DNA from: Bryum argenteum
Lineage: Eukaryota; Streptophyta; Bryopsida; Bryales; Bryaceae
DNA: 64,000 nt
Assembly (NCBI GenBank): GCA_037043015.1
Contig: CM073321.1
Location: 8,204,001 to 8,268,000 of the forward strand
Direction: 5' to 3'
Shown here: positions 45,681-55,574 of the stretch, one piece after another
Layout: every line of letters begins with the position of its first letter
How positions within the stretch are numbered: position 1 is the first letter of the stretch
Program-made: the position numbers and the translations under genes
The notes under the pieces: model-generated
Seen by the model: only the letters and a program-made list of their open reading frames with translations
What the model was told of the DNA's origin: nothing
The model's database searches: none

Positions 45681-47006
45681 ATGGAGGCACTACCCGTTGT
45701 AGCGGGCACATCCATGGTGCGCCATGACCGAGGTCGGATTGCGAAGAAGCGCAGAGACATCTTGAAGAATCCAAAGATAGTAGCATTTAGAGGATGGGAG
45801 GAAGAGACGGGGCCGTGGTCTTTTGCCATATGTGAGAAATATGTGGAGTGGTGCCACATCAACAAGCTCTTTCCTCTACATCGGCACAATATTCATTGGC
45901 ACAAGAATGAAGCTAACCTCCGAGAGTGCCATCATTTCGAATTCAAAGCGAGATGCATATATGCTTGGCATATGATATACGGTAACAACCATAATTTTAA
46001 ATATGAGGTTCCCTACTTTTTGGCACAAATGGCATATGCGGAAATGATTCTTGGGAAGGAGGTGCATTGGTGGACGCATCCACGTTTGCCTATACAAGAG
46101 AAGACCGAACCAATAGAGGTTGGAGAGACATCAAAGACTATTGAAGGAGATGGAATTGGAACTATACCTATGAGTCCTAAGGCCGACGCGGAATTTTACA
46201 CAGCAGGGTCTTCTTCCGAATCCTCGGAGGATGAACACACACACGAATACGAGCTCTGTGAACCAATTGGTCTTCCAATAAATTGGACTGAAGGAATTTC
46301 CTTTGAGGTAAATCCACTCCGAAAAGTGGGTGGAAGATTATCCAAAGTCATGGATACTTTGATCATTTTGCACAATTTCAGTATAAGAAAATGCATGGAA
46401 TTGGAGTTAGTACTGCAGAATAGAAAGGAATTGGAAGCCCTCAAAGAAAGAGCCCTTTCTGCACCATACGATGTACAAGAAGAATGTCGGGAGGTTTTGG
46501 AAAAAGCTCTAGACTGCATAGCTGACATAGAGACCATGCTTGTGCTACGAAAAGAGGCTCGTGAGAAGTTTTTCGAGAAGAGAAATTCAAACAGCCTTTC
46601 CATAAAAGACTACGTAGAGTTCTGGACAGCAAAACATACTTACCTGGAAGGGGTCCTAGCTGGGAGGAGGGATCGGTTGACGGATATTGAAGAATCTATT
46701 GCTCTAGAGGTAGATAAAGAGATGCTACGCATTCGGGATTTGGCATTAGCGGGTAAGTATGGCAAGACTCCAGAGGAAGTTGACAAATTAAAGAGGCTGG
46801 TGAAATGGAGTGAAGACCAGAATGTAAAACTCGCAAAGCAACTACGTGTAGCTGAGGAGAATGCTCGATTCGAGGACGCATGGGCAGAGTGGGCTCATCG
46901 TAAAAGTAACGCAAAAGATGACATCAACATAAACGCAATCGACGTTGATTTGGAACCGCAACGATCACTTTTTTCAAAGGGCAAGGAAAAAGTTGAAGAT
47001 TCTTAA
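45681..47006 (+). CDS. Cargo gene W3: intact family member with coiled-coil C terminus
   Basis: A single open frame from ATG 45681 to TAA 47006, 441 residues. An alternative ATG 11 codons in (MVRHDRGRIAKKRRD) aligns better with the paralogue starts. The family domain covers about residues 28-130: AFRGWEEETGPWSF, EKYVEWCHINKLFPLHRHNI, NEANLRECHHFEFKARCIYA, YEVPYFLAQMAYAEMILGKEVHW. An acidic Ser-rich linker follows (SSSESSEDEHTHEYE), then from about residue 220 a long helical region rich in Glu, Lys and Leu that is likely a coiled coil, ending in a basic KGKEKVEDS tail. Function unknown; domain plus coiled coil suggests a scaffold or DNA/chromatin-binding oligomer. It is the only cargo paralogue on the plus strand. 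Confidence 0.75.
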   Translation: MEALPVVAGTSMVRHDRGRIAKKRRDILKNPKIVAFRGWEEETGPWSFAICEKYVEWCHINKLFPLHRHNIHWHKNEANLRECHHFEFKARCIYAWHMIYGNNHNFKYEVPYFLAQMAYAEMILGKEVHWWTHPRLPIQEKTEPIEVGETSKTIEGDGIGTIPMSPKADAEFYTAGSSSESSEDEHTHEYELCEPIGLPINWTEGISFEVNPLRKVGGRLSKVMDTLIILHNFSIRKCMELELVLQNRKELEALKERALSAPYDVQEECREVLEKALDCIADIETMLVLRKEAREKFFEKRNSNSLSIKDYVEFWTAKHTYLEGVLAGRRDRLTDIEESIALEVDKEMLRIRDLALAGKYGKTPEEVDKLKRLVKWSEDQNVKLAKQLRVAEENARFEDAWAEWAHRKSNAKDDININAIDVDLEPQRSLFSKGKEKVEDS

Positions 47007-47821
47007 CGTAGAGGCGATGGACTTACACCCCCAACATTCACCAAACGATATTTGATTTACGTTAATTAGGTGTAGGGAAAGTGTACGTAATTTCTTCTAT
47101 GTACTTTTTCTCATACACTTTATATATGGAAGTTTGTTTTTACCTTTCATCATGCGTAAGTACGTGTTTGTGCATTGGTACAAGGGGTTGGGCGGGTTAT
47201 ATGGACTATGAAGATGTAAGATACAATAAAAGCTGACAAAGTACAATTGATAGACCACAAGCAAAGGAGCGAACCAAATACATACCATTGATTTAGTCGA
47301 TGCAAAAAGTAGTACAATAGGAAATGAGATACATTGTTGCAAAAAGCTGCCACTCGATAATACTATAATGAAATATAGTCCTATATAGCTAAAACCATAC
47401 GCTATCTTTGGAGTGTATGGATTCACAATATCGTAATTATCATTCACTAGGCTGAGGGTTGGAGCATTCTCCAACAAGAAGTTTACGCTTTGCACGAGTT
47501 CGATTGAATGGACCATCTGCATTTAAGATCAGATCTAAGACTCTAGAGTCTTTCAAGTCCTGCAAAGTCCTTCTTGTGAGGGGACTATGTACATCCAAAG
47601 AAATAGTCTAGAGCTTGAGACTGTATATCGTGGCCCCCAAGTAGACTCAAAGATATTGACACTCTTCCAAATCTTCCATGGAGGCACGACCTTCACCGTC
47701 GGTTACTCTCTTCCCATATTGATTCCATCGATGTCCCATTGGATGGGGCCCCCACTTGAATATATTAGAGCTCACATCAAAATAGCCTCCAAGGCATTGG
47801 AAGAAGAACATCCGATTACCC
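47007..47821. other. No supported gene
   Basis: The AT-rich 3' flank between the convergent ends of W3 and W4. Short ORFs are present but none shows a domain. Confidence 0.5.
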
Positions 47822-49780
47822 TCATCTTTGTGGACCTTGTCCGCAAGTATTGGTGCAACTCTTAGAATCTCGTTTGGGTCGAGTCTCCCAATTCAATTGG
47901 GAGCTAGGAGTACTCTTCTCGAGATCATGTTCACGTCTCTCGCCAACTCCAAATAAGGTCTTTACCCCAGAATCGAACCTCGTCGCAGTCTCGGCATTGT
48001 GTTCCCAAGAAGGCGGCATATAAGTTCTTAGATTGAACATCTCGTAGAACCGCTCGTGAAAAGGCGCTTTGCATATAGCACAACGACTTTGAGTCAAACA
48101 ATGAACTAAAAGACACTGCTGCGGATGATACATATGGACACAAGAGCCTAAAGCCCATCCACCCTCGGGTCCAAATGGATTTAGGCATATGGGACACGTA
48201 GAGTGATCCAATACAAATCATGGAGGGTTGGGCCACAATAATGTCCTGGATGCTACATCAACATGTGCCGACATGTGGTGTTTGAAATTCCACCCGGCCT
48301 TGCTCCAATCTACAACCTCTGTAGAAGTGTCATCTTGCATCTTGATGTCCATCATAGGAAGATTATCAAACAATGTATCCACACTCGGCCACGAGGTCAT
48401 ACCGAACGTTCGCCGACCAGCTCCACTAGTAAAATTCTTATCGATCTTCTCTAGCTCCGCTGCAACTTGTCTCCCTCTATCCACCGAAAGTATACATGCC
48501 ACCTTCCAATGGTAGTAAGTGGCAGACAACTGCTCCAAACGAGCTTGCAGTTGTTGCTTTTCCTTTAGTAAGGAGTTGTATCCATCAGACGACATGAAAG
48601 GGGGATTACGAATAGGGGGGAACAGCGGTAAAGATAAAGAATCTTGAGAATCACATCGTACATCTTCTTCTCGTTCGAGGCCCGACATATTAACAACACA
48701 TGGCTGAGCTTTCACAGGACGGCGCAATGTAGGGCGTTGGGGTGACATTTCTCCAAATGCCAAGTCCTCTGTAAGGTTGAAGACAACTCTATCAACATCC
48801 GCCATGTCTGATTTCTCTACATCTCCACGAATGTTACGTGCGTGAGATAGTTCTTGCATCTTCTCGCGCATGCGTGCATATTCCACGGAAAGCCGGTCCC
48901 CTTCTTTCACCTTCTCCTCATACATTGCTCGTGTTTTTTCGAGATCCGCTTGCAATCTTGCTATGACGTCGTCTTTACTCTTCAGAAGAGCTTTGAGATC
49001 GGAAGATGTGTCAAGTTCTTCCAATGGTAAGATGCAAGTACCATGGGGCTCTACTACGAGTGGATGATTACTTGCTATTGCAGGGCGAGAGCCACCTATT
49101 TCAGGAACGCGGCCAGGTAAATTACGACGATGATCCGCATCAATCACAACGCTGGCGGGAGGAAGAGGTTGTTGTACTTGACGCACCGCCTTACGAGGCC
49201 GCGAACCATCCGAATCATCGTCCTCTTCTGATGTAGCACTATGATAGGCAGCCTCTTCCATAGCCTTGGTAATAGACCTCGTCACTGCCATGCCACCATT
49301 AGGAGCGTCAGGGAATCTTAGAATGCCTGTCGGAATGTCACTTGTTGAAGGTCGTGTTACATGCTTCCCCTCTTTGACAGTTGTCCAATCCACTCGTTTA
49401 CCAAGAGCAACCTCGGCGTATACTCCACGAGCAAGAAACAATGGAACCTCGTTGCGCTCCACACATGGCATGCCATACAGGACTTGGTAAACCTCAATGC
49501 ATCGTTGCTTGAAGTTTGGGCATTCGCAAAACTTAAGATTTGCCTTGTTGGTGCGCCGATGAAAATGGTGACGAGACAGAGGGAATTTCTTGTCAATGTG
49601 ACACCATTCAATAAACGATTCGCAAGTGGCCATCGTCCACATATCTGGTTCATCTTCCCAACCTCTCAAGGCAAGCTTATTTGGATTTTGAAGCACGTGT
49701 AATCTTTTCCGTTGTGGAGCGCCCTTCCTCTTCCTCTTCTTGTCGTTCTCTTCCTTCCTAAGTTGCCTGAGAGTAGCCAT
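47822..49780 (-). CDS. Cargo gene W4: family domain, coiled coil and RING finger; one in-frame TGA
   Basis: ATG 49780 (MATLRQLRKEENDKKRKRKG) opens a 520-codon frame to TGA 48220-48218, and the same frame continues without another stop to 47822. The family domain is near residues 30-140 (ALRGWEDEPDMWTMATCESFI, EWCHIDKKFPLSRHHFHR, ANLKFCECPNFKQRC, NEVPLFLARGVYAEVALGKRVDW, with CE-x-PN in place of C-x-H). A Ser/acidic linker, a coiled coil (LKALLKSKDDVIARLQADLE onwards) and a second helical part follow. After the TGA comes a RING-type finger: CPICLNPF, CVHMYHPQQC, CAICKAPF. RING fingers commonly act as E3 ubiquitin ligases; that role is inferred. The TGA is explained by CGA or TGG mutating. Array 7 and a TATA box lie upstream. 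Confidence 0.7.
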
Positions 49781-49906
49781 GGATGAAATAGCCAAAAATG
49801 GCAAATAGTTATTACCTACCCGGAACGAGCATGCAACCAATTTAATGGATGTAAGACAATGCGCTAGGCCAGTAAACCCAAATAAGAAGTTCAGATACGA
49901 TGGGGG

Positions 49907-49915
49907 AATATATAC
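49907..49915 (-). promoter_or_regulatory. TATA box of W4
   Basis: GCGTATATATTCC on the minus strand lies directly at the W4-proximal edge of array 7, about 130 bp before the ATG. Confidence 0.6.
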
Positions 49916-49917
49916 GC

Positions 49918-50307
49918 CGGGGCGACCAGAAATTGAAGGCGACCGGCGGTCCAGATAGAGGTATGACGTTGCGTGGCGACCGCCGGTCCAGTGAGGGCGC
50001 GATCACAGTGACACCGGGCGCGACGCAGAGGTAGGGCGACCGCCAATCACGGCTAATCGCGACAATGGGAGGCGGCGACCGCCCGATGCACTGCTCGCGG
50101 CAATGGGGCGTAGGGCGACCGCCCGGTTCACCGTTCGCGACAATGGGCGTAGGGCGACCGCGGTCAATGTTCAGCGGCAATGAGGACGCAGGGCGACCGC
50201 CGGTGCAGCTGTCGCGACAACGGGACGTAGGGCGACCGCCGGTCAAATTGTCGTGACAATGGGACTGGGCAACCGCCGGTGGGCGACTGTAGGGCGACCG
50301 CCGGTCT
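49918..50307. repeat. GC-rich array 7, shared divergent promoter region of W4 and the kinase gene
   Basis: More than ten GGGCGACCGCCGGTCCAG-like units with a recurring cgacaatggg spacer fill the gap between two divergent genes. A TATA box sits at each edge (49907-49915 minus; 50315-50322 plus). Confidence 0.85.
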
Positions 50308-50314
50308 CCAAGGA

Positions 50315-50322
50315 TATATAAA
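50315..50322 (+). promoter_or_regulatory. TATA box of the kinase gene
   Basis: TATATAAA begins 8 bp after array 7 and lies 215 bp upstream of the ATG at 50530. A short upstream ORF in another frame starts at 50493. Confidence 0.65.
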
Positions 50323-50529
50323 CCCCAACGCGGGTTTGATATTACTTTCCCAAACCGCTACCGAACTCTTCTCCGCCCGTGTCCTTGCTCGTCTTAATGA
50401 TGCGCCTTTGCGGGTTGTCCGAGGAGTTTGTGGAGTTTGGTGCACATTGATAGCAGGGGGAGATTTTTGCGGTTTTTTCAAGAAGTTCAACGATGAGTAA
50501 ATCCAAAAGCATCGAAAGGGACAACGAGC

Positions 50530-52041
50530 ATGGGATCCGGATGCCCCGAAACATTTGCACCGGACCTTGGTATGCAACAACCTAGTGGAAGTGGAGGCCA
50601 TAAGAGGAAGAGGAGACACCCAAAAGAAGTAAAACCCGGATTCCCAACACCGATTATACTAGGTTTTGCGGAAAAAGCATGCTTGGATTGGTATGAGGAA
50701 ACGGAGGCTCAATTCCTAGAGCACAACTACCTCAGGAATGTTAGCACGGGCAAAGAGAGACTAAAGAAGAAATTGGAGGCAGTAATTTTGAAGGCCATGG
50801 CGGAATTGGATGAATACCAAGATGTGGATTATCATTCGCAGTACCAGTTGTGGATGGAAAATACAGTTGAACAATGCATCTTCAATGTAAAGGAGTTGTG
50901 GAAGAAGCGATCTGGACAGAGGCGTCTAACACAAGAGGAGGACCAGTTTAAACGCAAGATGGATTGGTGGCAACACACAATCCAAAAGCTTAGCAAGAAT
51001 AAAACCCGAGGGAAGTCATGGGAAAAAACCGCTTTGCGCGCCACATTTGAACGAGACACAGGGTCGGGGGTGGTGTGGATTCCTCAAGACGCTACGATAG
51101 AAGCTCTATCAGCCCGCAATATGGAGGGAGGCCATGGACTGGTACGGAAGGTGAAGATACTTGGAGTAGACCACGTTCCAGAAAATATCGAGTTTGCAGC
51201 AAAGCTTTCCAAGAATATGAATATTCAGAAGAGGAGGATAGAGACTGCAGCAGAAGCTCTTGTATGTCCTTTGAATCATCCAGGAATTATCAAGTTTTGG
51301 GCGTTGCATACAAGGACATTCGAAGCTTACTCATATTGGTGGAATGGAGGATCACTACACGAGATGTTGAAGTTGGATGAGAAGGTCGGCGACAAACATC
51401 TTCACTGATCGAAAGTGAAGGAAGTTCCAAGTCTCACTCAAGAGGAGGCTTTCAGAATTAGCCTTTTCCGTCAGCACAGGATGAAGTTAGCTTGGGGTTT
51501 AGTGTACATCATGAATCTCGTGCATAAGACAGGAGTACTTCACAACGACCTATCCCCCTCGAACATACTATTGCATTTCCCAACTTTCGGAGGAACCAAG
51601 ATTTGTATTGGAGTGTGTGACTGGGGGATGGCATCTCGTATAGTAGAACAACAGCCTTCACGTTACGGATACCAGACGACGCCGAAAAAAGAAGAAGATA
51701 TGGCACGTCGATGGTGGGTGGCGCCCGAGATGTTCTATACTTATGGACCTGAAAGTTCTGATACAAATTTGAACGTCCAGGAACTTCGACATCCAACCAC
51801 AGTAGCATCAGATTCGTATGCGGTTGGCAAGCTCATCCAGCTGATTGGTGTGCATAACGAATTCGACGAAGAATTATTACCGAATTCGACGGTGCGAGAT
51901 TCATTCCTAACGAAAGTGTTTTCACTGACCAGGCATGAATTAAAAGAGAGAATGACCTGTGGGGAGGTGGTGAACCGCTTGATGGCAAAACCATATCATA
52001 TGCTTCCACCGGAGCTTGTATTTAGAGAGGACAGTTATTAG
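50530..52041 (+). CDS. Cargo gene: protein-kinase-like protein with one in-frame TGA
   Basis: ATG 50530 to TAG 52041 is one frame interrupted only by TGA 51406-51408 (CAC TGA TCG; CGA to TGA by a CpG change would explain it). The N-terminal 190 residues are charged and helical with no recognised domain. The kinase domain follows: a degenerate glycine loop near GGHGLVRKVKI, the likely ATP lysine in EFAAKLSKN, HPGIIKFW, WWNGGSL, the catalytic loop VLHNDLSPSNILL (HND for HRD, Asp and Asn kept), CDWGMAS (DWG for DFG) and WWVAPEMF (APE). Catalytic residues are thus largely present. The activation segment is long (KKEEDMARR). Two-part translation is unlikely to give an active enzyme, so this copy is probably recently inactivated. 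Substrate is unknown. Confidence 0.7.
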
Positions 52042-52449
52042 TTTATAATATCAGTATATCTTCTTGCAATTCATAGACTCCTATGGATGACCATCTCACG
52101 TCATTGAGTGCTCATTTAGCCAGGTAATTCACAATTTATACTTGCAATATATACAATCTACTTTTTGACATATTGTTCCAAATCTAATAGATTTTTGCAA
52201 CTCTTATAATTATGTTCCCTTTTTACACTAGTCACATATGTATGTCACCACATTTTTTGTTACATGAGTTTCAAACCTCATGGTTGATGTTAGCCTTTTC
52301 TTCAGGGGTTTGTGGATTGTTGTAATTTGTTTCATCTTGAATTCTTAATGCTTCATCTACGTTTAAAAACGTGAACGGAAGAATTTTGGATAATGTTGGA
52401 TAAAAAAATGACTTATTCTACTCGGGGGAAGCCTCCAATGCAAGGCCAC
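52042..52449. other. No gene; 3' flank of the kinase gene
   Basis: AT-rich sequence between the kinase stop codon and array 8; nothing recognised. Confidence 0.5.
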
Positions 52450-52735
52450 CCTAGGCGACCACCGGTCCAGGGGCGAAAATAGGCGACCGCCGGTCCAGCG
52501 AGACCACCGGTCCAGCGAGACCGCCGGTCCAGCGAGACCGCCGGTCGCCCTGGGCGATCGTCGGTCGCTCATGGACGATCGTCGGTCGACCCTGGGCAAT
52601 CGTCGGTCGACCTGGGCGATCGTCGGTCGCTAAGGCGACCGCCGGTCCAGAGAAGGCAACCGCCGGTCCGGCCAAGGCGACCGCCGATCTAGATGACGCG
52701 ACCGCCGGTCCAGTCCTACGTGGCGCGGTCGCGAA
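52450..52735. repeat. GC-rich array 8, next to the right terminus
   Basis: Tight GCGAGACCGCCGGTCCA and GGGCGATCGTCGGTCGC units end 174 bp inside the right end of the giant hAT. Array 1 holds the mirror position at the left end, where the first units start about 210 bp in. Confidence 0.85.
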
Positions 52736-52819
52736 CCGTATTGCTGAGCTGTACAGGCCACGTGGCAGCCACGTAGGATGCAACGTGGACAGGGTAAATC
52801 CAGGGTAAAAAAAAGATTC

Positions 52820-52909
52820 TGTAGATTCTATTAGACATTCTGAGGCTCAATGTCTGTCTGACATGTCGTGTCTGTTTGACGTCCGTCAGTGTCTAGCAAG
52901 ACAACCCTG
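52820..52909 (-). repeat. Right terminal inverted repeat and subterminal region of the giant hAT
   Basis: The TIR occupies 52889-52909 (ending acaaccctg), preceded by TGTCTGTCTGACATG and related motifs. The target duplication ctagaaag follows at 52910-52917. Confidence 0.9.
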
Positions 52910-53399
52910 CTAGAAAGTAAGTGGAAAGGTAGAGGAAGGGCTAATTATGAGCTTTAATCTCTTTTGCAAGTTGTTAGTAATCGTTTGAAGTAATATTCAT
53001 AGCTTTTTCTAAAATGCAATTCATTACTAATACAAGTAAAGAAAACGATCTACGTAACTATGTCATTTTGCATTAATTCCTAATTGTAGTAAAGAAAACA
53101 AATCATATGATTGTATCATTTTGCAGTCACTTTGATGTCTCAAAAAAAAATGGAAATGTGATCAAAAATGATTTTTTTGTGAGCATGGATACCCTGTATG
53201 AAACTTAAGTTTAGAAGGTAACTTTGTACATCTGGAATACAAGTGAGAAGATGGAGCAAGTGGAATCATGATTTTTGCACTCCCTTGCAAAGTAGTCATT
53301 AATTTTTGGAGGTGTATTTAAAAGTGTTTCTAGAATTCTAAAATCATGCTCTAAAATAACATTTTAGAATGTTTGCGCAAATATAGTAGTGTTCAACAG

Positions 53400-53575
53400 G
53401 GAAGTTATTCTGTAAGTGGGCGTTATGGACCTACTCCAATTTCAAAGTACTCACCTATTTCGCCAAAAAGTAGAGGACTTCAAAATCACGTGATTGTCGT
53501 ATATGACTACTACGAATCACGTTATTGACTACATGACTGTGTGTAGTCACCCAAACTAATTTGTTTCCTCTAGTG
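53400..53575 (+). mobile_element. Right terminus of an older CACTA-type element
   Basis: Read on the minus strand the end is CACTAGAGGAAACAAATTAG, a CACTA-type terminal repeat, followed inwards by GTGACTAC and CATGACTG-type subterminal motifs that match those at 32280-32520. A second possible end lies near 53842 (complement CACAACAAAAAATCCACC). The left end was not found, so the 3-bp duplication cannot be checked. Confidence 0.5.
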
Positions 53576-54450
53576 TGTCATACATAAACCAATTATCCTT
53601 AAAATGTGACTAGATTACTATAACTATACATAGTAAGCATTCAGAGCGTGACTCGGAGAACCATGCCGGAGAGCATATGTCCCGTTCCCGCAGCCGTCCT
53701 AAAAAATATGATTACATATATGACTAATGCATGACTGGATACTCTTAGGACTGAACTTAGACTAAACAAATGACTGAGGTGACCACGTACTTAAACGTGC
53801 TTAGTCACATCCAGTCACATTGGGGTGGATTTTTTGTTGTGAAGACATGCCTCTTGACCGATCAATGACCTTCTCCATTGTAGTGTAACTAACACTTATA
53901 CTCAAAGTACACCTCTCTAGTGGATCTCTCTCATCACAGGCAAAACGTATGAATAGTTCAGTATTTTAGACCAACCTACATTGAATGACATGGAATATAA
54001 CCTTTTTTACGTAATGCCTTCAAAAAGTTTTTATTCAATAGGGACTATAGAAAGTATCAATTATCTAGAAGCATAACTTTGAATAATCATTTCTTTTAGA
54101 CTAAATGAGCAATTTTAGTGAGACAACGACCAAATTGTTTGTAATCAACCTGACTATTCAAATACTCTTTGTGTATTGTAATTTCGATAAGTTCCGAAAA
54201 TGTGAAAGAGATTTAGAGTTGAGAGTATGGTATAGATTCATGTGATTCTATTGTTCTTCAGGCCTTTGCACATGAGGCACCGCGCGTAGTTGCGCCCCAA
54301 ACGGAGCTCCCTGCAGGCTCCGAAAAACACTTGCTAGCTAGCGCTATCCGGCGGCACCCCTGCCCTGATACTCGAGCACCTGGCCCATAGACTTAAAGGC
54401 ATCTTCTACCTCGCGAAGTAGGGGAGATGGCTAAAAACGAGGGCAATAAG
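53576..54450. other. No supported gene
   Basis: AT-rich flank with agtcac/gactgg motifs up to about 53845, then a short GC-rich patch at 54270-54450 that contains a repeated ggggagatggctaaa. No RNA gene or CDS recognised. Confidence 0.5.
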
Positions 54451-54458
54451 TAGGGGAG

Positions 54459-54710
54459 ATGGCTAAATGCCCTGTAGTAGAACCGTGCTATCGTCGTCGC
54501 GTGGTTGCGCGCGACAGCGCTGCCTGGAATACCCTGCCCTTCTGTCCACCGCCCCGAAAAACCAGCCTCGAGTATCGTATCACAACTTCCGCCTTTGAGA
54601 CACTGATCGAGGAATTACTTTCATCCATTCCCTCCCCATGTATGCCATCCCCACCCACGCCATACCCATCCGGTGTCACAGAACCAAGCAGCGCCGCCGT
54701 TCAAGCTTAG
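54459..54710 (+). other. Weak 83-codon ORF
   Basis: The ORF starts in the repeated agatggctaaa context and encodes a Pro/Ser-rich tail. No domain, splice signal or paralogue supports it; it may be noncoding. Confidence 0.15.
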
Positions 54711-55574
54711 TCTTCCTTGGTGTGTCACAATTTTGAAGATTTGAGCACATTTATGGTTGCGTTCAATGATGTGCTGCAAGGGAATTTTGGAGTTTTGATT
54801 GTGGTCTAGCATTCTTTTCATATTCTCCGTGGGTGTTGTGTCGTCCAATTACAAGATTGGATTGTCTGATCGCTTGGAAGGCTATTTTTATTGCGTGTTA
54901 CAGTAGAAATGGATTTCAGGGGTATTTGGGGTTTTAGGGGTTTAAGGGATTTTGGGGGATTCTGTACATGGATATGATGGCTTTGTATGTGGGAATTTGA
55001 TTTGCCATGAAATTCAAACATGTGATGAGATTTTCAAGGATTGTACGAGCTTCTGAACGGTCATCATCCCACTGATTTCCAGCATGGCCAGCATCCCACT
55101 CATTTCTCTGTGAGTATTCATCATTTTACTTCATACTGGCTTGACTTATAATTCTTTGTTGCCTCCGGCGCACTGAACACAATCCCGCCCCTCACGTACA
55201 AGCTTCCATTGCGTTTACAATTTCAAGCTTTCGGATTAATTTGCACGTTTAGGGCGCCTTTGGAGAGTGAGCGTAACAAGCGCCTAGCTTTTGCGAGAGA
55301 ATTAGGTAGACCCTTGCCCGCTTGTGTTTAGGATTTGTCTTCCTTTCATGTGCATGTTTGCGTCATAATTGTTGTATAGGTGGAGTTCAAATCTATTTGG
55401 GCACTGTATCACATTTTATATACTCCGAGCGGCCTCCGACTAGCGGATCAAGGTTTAGGCATGGCGTGTTCTGTATTACCACTCGCATTTCTGAACAACA
55501 CTTTCTGAATTGACTTGTATGCTATATTGCAGTCCATTGTAATCCATCATCTGTTGGCTTAGGTAGGAGACATT

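Larger units (their letters stand above)
33005..52909. mobile_element. Giant 19.9-kb hAT transposon with cargo genes
   Basis: The left end CAGGGTTGTCTTATTAGACA and the complement of the right end CAGGGTTGTCTTGCTAGACA agree over 21 bp with two differences. The flanks are ctagaaag (32997-33004) and ctagaaag (52910-52917), a perfect 8-bp duplication as expected for the hAT superfamily. Inside are a hAT transposase (minus, 37067-34441), four members of an unknown paralogous family (37950-38654, 42011-43605, 45681-47006, 47822-49780), a kinase-like gene (50530-52041) and eight GC-rich short-repeat arrays. Subterminal sequence has TGTCT/AGACA and CTACGTGGC motifs on both sides. Typical hAT elements are a few kb with one or two genes, so this size and gene content are unusual. 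The perfect duplication argues for one insertion of the whole unit. Confidence 0.9.

Noticed and set aside
33215-52735. GC-rich arrays considered as CRISPR
   Set aside because: Units have no constant repeat/unique spacer structure, the setting is eukaryotic, and no cas gene is present.
54270-54450. GC-rich patch considered as an RNA gene
   Set aside because: No cloverleaf, rRNA or snRNA motif could be fitted; only a short local duplication is seen.
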